Shown here: positions 59,242-64,000 of the stretch, in pieces
How the letters are laid out: each line of letters starts with the position of its first letter
How positions within the stretch are numbered: the stretch's first letter is position 1
Assembly: GCF_913778665.1 (NCBI RefSeq)
Contig: NZ_CAJYVQ010000011.1
Coordinates: forward strand, 372,001-436,000
DNA: 64,000 nt
Direction: 5' to 3'
Origin: an uncultured Stenotrophomonas sp.
Lineage (GTDB): Bacteria > Pseudomonadota > Gammaproteobacteria > Xanthomonadales > Xanthomonadaceae
Position numbers and translations under genes: made by a program
The notes under the pieces: generated by a model
The model's database searches: none
Told to the model about the DNA's origin: nothing
What the model saw: only the letters and a program-made list of their open reading frames with translations

Positions 59242-60678
59242 TCAGGAGGCCGACGGCGCATCGGCCGCCAGCGTCGGGGAAGGAAGCGGGTCAACCAGGC
59301 CGAACAGGCGCTGCTGGTTGTCGGCGACGCCGAGCAGCAGTACCGGTTCACTCTGGCGTTGCAGTTGTACGTGGGCCAGCGCCAGCTGGGCCACCGGCAG
59401 CACCGGGCCCAGCTCGCCGGCGCTGACCGCCAGCGCCAGGCTCTGCGGACTGAAGTCGAGATCGGGGGCGAGCGTCGCCGCGATGGCGGCGGCGTCCACC
59501 ATCAGGTCGCCCCGATGATCGGCGTCGTGCAGCACGAACTGGGCCTGGCCGCTGTCAGCGCCCAGCGCAGCATGCCACTGCGTGGCCAGCGCGGCCAGTT
59601 GACGACGCTGCTCGGCCGGGCGTTGGCCTTCAATCTGTTCGGCGCGCACCAGCTGCGGGCGCCACACACGACCGGCGCCTTCACGCGCCGCACTCGCGCT
59701 GGCCAGCAGCACGCCCGCCGCGCCCTCGCCCGGCACGCGGCCGTCGGGGTCCTTGGCCGTGGCCAGCACGCCGGCCGTCTGCCACGCCGAAATGATGTTG
59801 GCATCAATGCTCGACGACGAAGCCAGCAGCAAGTGCCAGCGCGGCGTGGACGACGCGTGCAGCGCATCGATCACCCGCTGCAGATGCGGCCAGACTTCGC
59901 GGGCGCCATCGAGCGTGGTGACGCGCACATCGAAGCGGCGCGCATCCAGGCCTGCCAGTCGCGCCTGCTCAAGCAGCCAGTCCTGTGCCCAGTGGCGCAG
60001 CGGATCGGACCAGCTGCCGGGCACTAGAAGGTCGATGCTGAGTACGTTCTCCACGCGCTGTTCGTCGCGACGACGCAGCCCAGCCACCACCACCTCCTCA
60101 GAGGCCACGATCTCCGGCAGCGCCGTGAACACGGTTTCCAGCAGCTCTTCCAGCACCGGTCGCAGCAACGCCAACGCGCGGCGTTCATGCGCCGCCGTGT
60201 CGATGCCATCCTGGCGCGCCTGCACGACCTCGAACTCGTCCAGGCCCTGGGCCGCGCTCATCCGCACCGGCAGGTTGTAATTGTCACGGAAGCGCCCATC
60301 CAGCGAAGGTCGCGGTGGCGCAGCAGCCGTCGCCAGCAGCGCCGGCGCATCCAGATCGACGCCCAACCGGAGGGTGCCGGCAAGCAGCGCGACCGAAGGC
60401 GGCGCAGCGGACTGCGGATCGGCCGCATCCTGCTTTGCAGCTCCCGCCTTGCCGTCATCAGACGTGGCCTTGTCCAGTGCCGATTCCGCGCCACGGCGCA
60501 CAGCACCGCGCAGCATGAAGCCTGCGCTGCTCAGCCCAACAGGCAGCAGGCCCAAGTAGGCCAGCATCTGCATGCCGGTCGGTACCGTGCCGCTGTTGCG
60601 CCAATAGAGAATCGTCGCGCCCCAGGTGGCGATGAACACCATCACCACCGACGCTGCCTTGCCCAGCCATCCTGCCAT
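59242..60678 (-). CDS. T6SS-linked membrane protein with ketoacyl-synthase-like region
   Basis: This 478-residue protein has two N-terminal membrane helices (VVMVFIATWGATILYW; LAYLGLLPVGLSSAGFML), a charged linker and a long soluble part. A segment around residues 280-330 reads LLASSSSIDANIISAWQTAG, then DPDGRVPGEGAAGVLL with GEG at 317-319. It closely resembles the RDGFVxGEGAG element of beta-ketoacyl synthases, but the classical Cys and His residues cannot be found. I interpret it as a degenerate thiolase-fold protein of the T6SS operon. The function is unknown. It begins 42 bases after PAAR and ends 16 before tssM. Confidence 0.65.
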   Translation of the reverse strand: MAGWLGKAASVVMVFIATWGATILYWRNSGTVPTGMQMLAYLGLLPVGLSSAGFMLRGAVRRGAESALDKATSDDGKAGAAKQDAADPQSAAPPSVALLAGTLRLGVDLDAPALLATAAAPPRPSLDGRFRDNYNLPVRMSAAQGLDEFEVVQARQDGIDTAAHERRALALLRPVLEELLETVFTALPEIVASEEVVVAGLRRRDEQRVENVLSIDLLVPGSWSDPLRHWAQDWLLEQARLAGLDARRFDVRVTTLDGAREVWPHLQRVIDALHASSTPRWHLLLASSSSIDANIISAWQTAGVLATAKDPDGRVPGEGAAGVLLASASAAREGAGRVWRPQLVRAEQIEGQRPAEQRRQLAALATQWHAALGADSGQAQFVLHDADHRGDLMVDAAAIAATLAPDLDFSPQSLALAVSAGELGPVLPVAQLALAHVQLQRQSEPVLLLGVADNQQRLFGLVDPLPSPTLAADAPSAS

Positions 60679-60720
60679 CAGTTGCCCTGCTCCATGCGCT
60701 GCTCCCGTCGACCGCGTCGT

Positions 60721-60981
60721 TCAGCGCAGGCCAGTGATGGCCTGCGAGGCCATCAATGTCGCCCCGCAGGCCGTGCGGTCGCCGTCGCGCGCTACCGGCT
60801 GGCCATCGACCATTACCGTGGCGTCGCCACTGACGATCGTGGTGGCGCCATGCACCGCGCACACGGCACGGTCGCCCACCCGGGCCACCGCCTTGCCATT
60901 GATGTCGGTCTGGCCGGTGCCTGCCACCACGCTGCCGCCGTGGCTGAGCTTGTCACCGACAACGATAAACGGTCGTGCCAT
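60721..60981 (-). CDS. PAAR spike-tip protein
   Basis: This 86-residue protein is a stand-alone PAAR, the metal-binding tip that sharpens the VgrG spike. The repeats GDKLSHGGSVVAGTGQTDI, VGDRAVCAVHG and DGDRTACGATL are visible, with His and Cys residues for zinc. No effector domain is attached. It could serve VgrG1, VgrG2 or both. It belongs to the tssM operon. Confidence 0.92.
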   Translation of the reverse strand: MARPFIVVGDKLSHGGSVVAGTGQTDINGKAVARVGDRAVCAVHGATTIVSGDATVMVDGQPVARDGDRTACGATLMASQAITGLR

Positions 60982-61081
60982 CCATCATGCTCCTTGATCC
61001 TGTGTGATCTGGCACTCCATCGCCCGTTCCGTGGCGACCCAGATCATCAGTGTTAACCATACCAGCACCGCCATGGGGTTA

Positions 61082-61963
61082 TCACCCTTGGCGTGACAGC
61101 TCTTCACGCTTGGCTGCACGGGCCGCGCGGCAACGCGATGTCATTTCCACGTGAACATAATCCTTGATGCTGCGCCAGTTTCCGCCCCAGTCCAGGCCCG
61201 CCTGCTCAGCCAGCTCGCCGTAGAGGAAATAACCGCGCTTGGTCCACTCATCGTTCATGTCCCACTGCAGCTTGCCGTCGCGGATCGGCGCACTGTCCAC
61301 GCCCAGCCCGTACTGGTGACAGCTCTGCCAGGCGCCGGCGCGTGTCGCCTTGCCCCCGGCCATCAACTCCGCCTGCCGCTCGGGGCTGCGATAGCCTTCA
61401 ATCAGCACCATTTCATAGCCGTACTGGCGGCGCATCACTTCATAGATGGCCAGCACGCGCTGCTGCAGATCAGCATCGATCTGACCCCACTTGCGGTCCG
61501 CCGTCACGATTTCAGGCCGCAGGCGACGCACCTCGGCGGTGGTGAACACCTCCGGTGGCGGCGGCGGCGGCGGGGCCAGGCGCTCGCCCCGCAACAGCTG
61601 GGCGACCATGGAACTCGACTCGGCAAGATCATCGCCGCGAAAATCGTCGAGCACCACCGTCTGACGTGTGACCAATATCACAGTTGGGGGAATCAACAGC
61701 GCCGCGGCCGCAATCGCCATGATCGGCCAATGCCGCCGCAGCGCACTGTGCGCGGCGCCGGCTTCTTCACGAACCCCACTGCGCACCCGCGTCACACCGT
61801 GGCCGACTTTATCGCCGACCCGGCCCGCCCTGCGACGGAATCCACCCAGCCGGCGCGCCAGCGCTTCACGCAGCGATTCCACCGTTTCGGGAAACAACAA
61901 CACCCAGCACACCACGGCTACAAGCACTACCGCCGCAATGGCAGCAACCACGATTGGCAACAC
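61082..61963 (-). CDS. Membrane-anchored M15 peptidoglycan endopeptidase (TagX-like)
   Basis: This 293-residue protein has two N-terminal membrane segments (VVAAIAAVVLVAVVCWVLLF; IMAIAAAALLIPPTVILV), a Pro run, and a C-terminal M15/VanY-type domain. Zinc ligands are His216 and Asp223 (SCHQYGLGVD) and His271 (YVHVEM). It resembles endolysin L-Ala-D-Glu peptidases and the T6SS factor TagX of Acinetobacter, which opens peptidoglycan for T6SS assembly. Its place directly upstream of PAAR and tssM supports that role; an effector role is less likely because it is membrane-anchored. Confidence 0.8.
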   Translation of the reverse strand: MLPIVVAAIAAVVLVAVVCWVLLFPETVESLREALARRLGGFRRRAGRVGDKVGHGVTRVRSGVREEAGAAHSALRRHWPIMAIAAAALLIPPTVILVTRQTVVLDDFRGDDLAESSSMVAQLLRGERLAPPPPPPPEVFTTAEVRRLRPEIVTADRKWGQIDADLQQRVLAIYEVMRRQYGYEMVLIEGYRSPERQAELMAGGKATRAGAWQSCHQYGLGVDSAPIRDGKLQWDMNDEWTKRGYFLYGELAEQAGLDWGGNWRSIKDYVHVEMTSRCRAARAAKREELSRQG

Positions 61964-62160
61964 CGGTCCTCCCTGACACGTAATCTGGTTGACGCCCCAC
62001 CGCCTTTCACTAAGAATGCGGAAATTCGCTTCGGCAGATGCCGACTCAAACCAAGGGCTGGATGCACTTGAATAATGGCGGAATCAATCGGCCAAGTCTG
62101 CTCTCAGGGGGAGCGCAGGCGAAGGGCCAGGCCCCGAGTTCGGGCCGTATTCTGGCAGAC

Positions 62161-62946
62161 ATGGAGGGCCGGCAGGCAACCGCGTCGCCTCGTGCTGCGC
62201 GCGTTTCCTCCGGCGGCAACCGTCGCCTCGGCCTGTGGCTCGCGATCGCGGGCACCGTGGTGGTCATTGCCGGCCTGACCGTGTGGGGCCTGTCCGGCAG
62301 CGGCGATTATCGCGAGCCCGGTGAGTACTCACTGGCGCCGGAACCCGTGCACGCCACCGGCCATCCGGATCTTCCGGCCAGCGCTCCGCGCGATGGTGCA
62401 GCGATGATTGTCGATGCGCCGGCTACCACGGGCGAACCGGCCCTGCCCGCGCCCGCGCCGGCACCGATGGAAACTGCGGCGGCCCCGGCCGAAACTGCTT
62501 CGGCGGCCACCGCTGCAGCAGCTGCCGCCGGTACTGCGGCGGCGACGGGTGCGTCTTCACGCGGCGCCGCGCAGGCATCGCGCAGCAGCCGTGCCCCTGC
62601 CGCTTCGTCAGCCGGCAGCAAGGGCAAGCAGGACGAGAACCTGCTCGGCACCCTGCTCGGCATCATCAAGGAAGAGGACAAGGCCAAGGGCAAGGCGAAG
62701 GCCAGCACCCAGCCGCAAAGCATGGATGACCTGATCGCGCAGATCGAAGCCGACCAGCGCAAGCGCACCGAGGACGAGCGTGCCGCCTTCGAGCGCGTGG
62801 CCAGCAAGAGGTCCGCCTCGACCGAATCGAACATCCAGGCCCAGCTGCGCGCCTGCCCGAGCCCGGCATCGTTGAAGGGCGTCGATTGCCGCCGCAGGAT
62901 CTGTGCAGCGGTGAGCGGCAAGGACCCGGCCTGCCCGGCGATGTGA
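62161..62946 (+). CDS. Membrane protein with Ala/Pro-rich linker, unknown function
   Basis: This 261-residue protein has one membrane helix (LWLAIAGTVVVIAGLTVWGL, residues about 20-40), a long Ala/Pro/Glu-rich region, a Lys-rich charged helix and a C-terminal motif with four cysteines (LRACPSP, CRRRICAA, DPACP). The C-terminal pattern recurs in uncharacterised xanthomonad proteins. It is divergent from the TagX-like gene. An in-frame ATG 41 codons upstream would give a longer protein; the chosen ATG begins just before the basic segment and helix. Confidence 0.65.
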   Translation: MEGRQATASPRAARVSSGGNRRLGLWLAIAGTVVVIAGLTVWGLSGSGDYREPGEYSLAPEPVHATGHPDLPASAPRDGAAMIVDAPATTGEPALPAPAPAPMETAAAPAETASAATAAAAAAGTAAATGASSRGAAQASRSSRAPAASSAGSKGKQDENLLGTLLGIIKEEDKAKGKAKASTQPQSMDDLIAQIEADQRKRTEDERAAFERVASKRSASTESNIQAQLRACPSPASLKGVDCRRRICAAVSGKDPACPAM

Positions 62947-62955
62947 ACTGCTTTT

Positions 62956-62977
62956 GTGGGGTCGAGCCGTGCTCGAC
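62956..62977 (+). repeat. Diverged SMAG-like palindrome
   Basis: A 7-base-pair stem GTCGAGC/GCTCGAC with loop CGT follows GTGG in place of GTAG, 10 bases after a stop codon. It may act as a terminator for the upstream gene; it also precedes the ribosome binding site of the next one. Confidence 0.55.
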
Positions 62978-62996
62978 GCTGCGGGGACGGATACCC

Positions 62997-63194
62997 GTGA
63001 AGATCGAACCGATCAGGCTCGTCTACATTGCGCTGGTGCTTGGCGTGTTCTGCGTGACCTCGCACTCGATGTACCACTATCTCGCACGCTTTTCACGCTG
63101 GCAGTCGAAGTCCAAGCGCTGGCTCGCCATCAGCCCATTACTGGGCTCCATGGCGCTGATCGTTTTTACCGTGTACTACGTCACGACGCATTAG
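62997..63194 (+). CDS. Small two-helix membrane protein
   Basis: This 65-residue protein has two hydrophobic helices (LVYIALVLGVFCVTSHSMY and PLLGSMALIVFTVYYV) with a basic loop between them. The GTG start has GGGGACGG 6 bases upstream. I recognise no family. Its gene follows the orphan membrane gene and a SMAG-like palindrome. Confidence 0.55.
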   Translation: MKIEPIRLVYIALVLGVFCVTSHSMYHYLARFSRWQSKSKRWLAISPLLGSMALIVFTVYYVTTH

Positions 63195-63232
63195 CAGGGC
63201 GAGCACACGATCCAGTCCCCACCGACTGGGGC

Positions 63233-63997
63233 TCAGGAGCCGCCGGTGGTCCACGGCAGAAGCGCCAGCAGAACCATCGGCGCAAGCACGATCACTGCAT
63301 TGAACAGGGCCGGCAGCAACCAGCGAACCCATAGCGCGCCTGTCCACTGCTGCGGGTGCGCCGCTGGGTTGGGCGATGCCTTCATCGTCAGAGCATCCAC
63401 CTCACCGGCCAACGCATCGGGCCAGGCAACACGTGGGGCACGGCGCAGCAGCCAGAATCCCGCCAGTTCGAACCAGAACACGAGGCTGCCCGGAAACAGG
63501 ATATGAAGCCATCCGGAAAGCCCGCTGACGCGGTGGTCACGATCAATCCGAGGATCGAACACGAGCCGCTCCAACTGCACCAGGTCGGCCTGGACCCCGT
63601 CCCATGGCGGAGGGGCCGCGCTCGCAGGAAGTGTGCTCATGTCGCCGTTCATGTAGTGCCGAAGAAATTCCCATAGATCTTCGGGACCGGCATCGTTGAG
63701 CGCAGGCTCAGACAGGGGCAGGAACGTATCGATCTGGCGACCGCCTGGCGCCAGCGCAACGACGGCAAGCACTTGAACTGGCATGGACACATGCTTGCCG
63801 CGGACCGAATCCGATCTGCTGATGGGCACCACGGTATCGTAGTCCAGACTTTGCCAGCCCCTGCTTGGGCCCAACCAAGCGTAGAACTTTCGAAGCCGCC
63901 GACTGAGCACCACCGGCGGCTCCGCAGGTTTGCGATAGAGATGAAGGGCCAACGCGAGGCAGCCGATCATGCCGGCAAAAAACAGCGCTGCCAGCAC
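63233..63997 (-). CDS. DUF6708-like membrane protein (possibly extends past right edge)
   Basis: The visible 254 residues have an N-terminal hydrophobic helix, a soluble part with VVLSRRLRKFYAWLG and IDTFLPLSEPAL, then EDLWEFLRHYMNG, and further helices near the end (LLPALFNAVIVLAPMVLLALL). The order of these motifs resembles DUF6708 proteins, which occur beside T6SS effectors in Burkholderia and relatives. The role is unknown. A GTG at 63997 is the first possible start, but the frame is open to the edge, so the true start may lie outside. Confidence 0.6.
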   Translation of the reverse strand: MLAALFFAGMIGCLALALHLYRKPAEPPVVLSRRLRKFYAWLGPSRGWQSLDYDTVVPISRSDSVRGKHVSMPVQVLAVVALAPGGRQIDTFLPLSEPALNDAGPEDLWEFLRHYMNGDMSTLPASAAPPPWDGVQADLVQLERLVFDPRIDRDHRVSGLSGWLHILFPGSLVFWFELAGFWLLRRAPRVAWPDALAGEVDALTMKASPNPAAHPQQWTGALWVRWLLPALFNAVIVLAPMVLLALLPWTTGGS

Positions 63998-64000
63998 TAT

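Noticed and set aside
62505-62600. Ala-rich GCN stretch as a simple tandem repeat or CRISPR-like array
   Set aside because: The units are not equal in length, there are no conserved spacers, and the codons fit a disordered Ala-rich linker.
1-64000. Prophage, insertion sequence or integrase-driven island
   Set aside because: No transposase, integrase, tRNA-end duplication or phage structural gene was recognised. VgrG, PAAR and TssA are phage-like only because the T6SS is.

Overview
The window looks like chromosomal DNA of a Stenotrophomonas, most likely the S. maltophilia complex (Xanthomonadaceae). The evidence is the high-GC coding style, protein families typical of xanthomonads, and several short palindromes that carry a terminal GTAG like the SMAG repeats of S. 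maltophilia. I see no rRNA, tRNA, integrase, insertion sequence or CRISPR array.

Region 1 (1-13638): a partial regulator, probably AraC-like, runs off the left edge. A 417-base leader separates it from a complete Flp/Tad pilus locus: pilin flp, prepilin peptidase cpaA, tadE, cpaB, secretin cpaC, cpaE, ATPase cpaF, tadB, tadC, the TPR lipoprotein tadD, a DUF3613 protein and a large TadG-like protein. A DUF2968 coiled-coil protein follows behind its own putative promoter.

Region 2 (13715-37983): metabolic and regulatory genes. A DUF4124 protein and a haloperoxidase-like hydrolase are divergent. A tightly coupled minus-strand operon (15236-21632) encodes an AraC regulator, isochorismatase-like hydrolase, DoxX protein, Tat-exported YtcJ-like amidohydrolase, alginate-export-type porin and an MFS exporter. 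A hybrid-periplasmic histidine kinase/response regulator pair, an MFS/LysR divergent pair, two further amidohydrolases, an ankyrin protein, a second LysR, a UbiC-like protein, a TonB-dependent receptor, a GNAT protein and a CDP-diacylglycerol diphosphatase follow. A truncated DUF3806-like gene lies against a SMAG element at 31374-31588.

Region 3 (38031-64000): part of a type VI secretion (T6SS) locus rich in cargo. Two vgrG genes bracket a 1203-residue putative effector that combines an M23 peptidase, an EF-hand and a lysozyme-like C-terminus, and the effector gene is itself flanked by two lipoprotein genes. VgrG1 is followed by a DUF4123 adaptor, a DUF3304-like protein and a DUF2235 (Tle-type) lipase. 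To the right are tssA, an OmpA-family gene, tagF, tssM, a protein with ketoacyl-synthase-like sequence, PAAR, a membrane-anchored M15 peptidase resembling TagX, and orphan membrane proteins. The sheath, baseplate and ClpV genes are not in the window and presumably lie elsewhere.

Most interesting are the two-enzyme peptidoglycan effector with two candidate immunity lipoproteins, the thiolase-fold-like gene inside the T6SS operon, the His/Cys-tailed amidohydrolase, and a SMAG element that supplies a stop codon.
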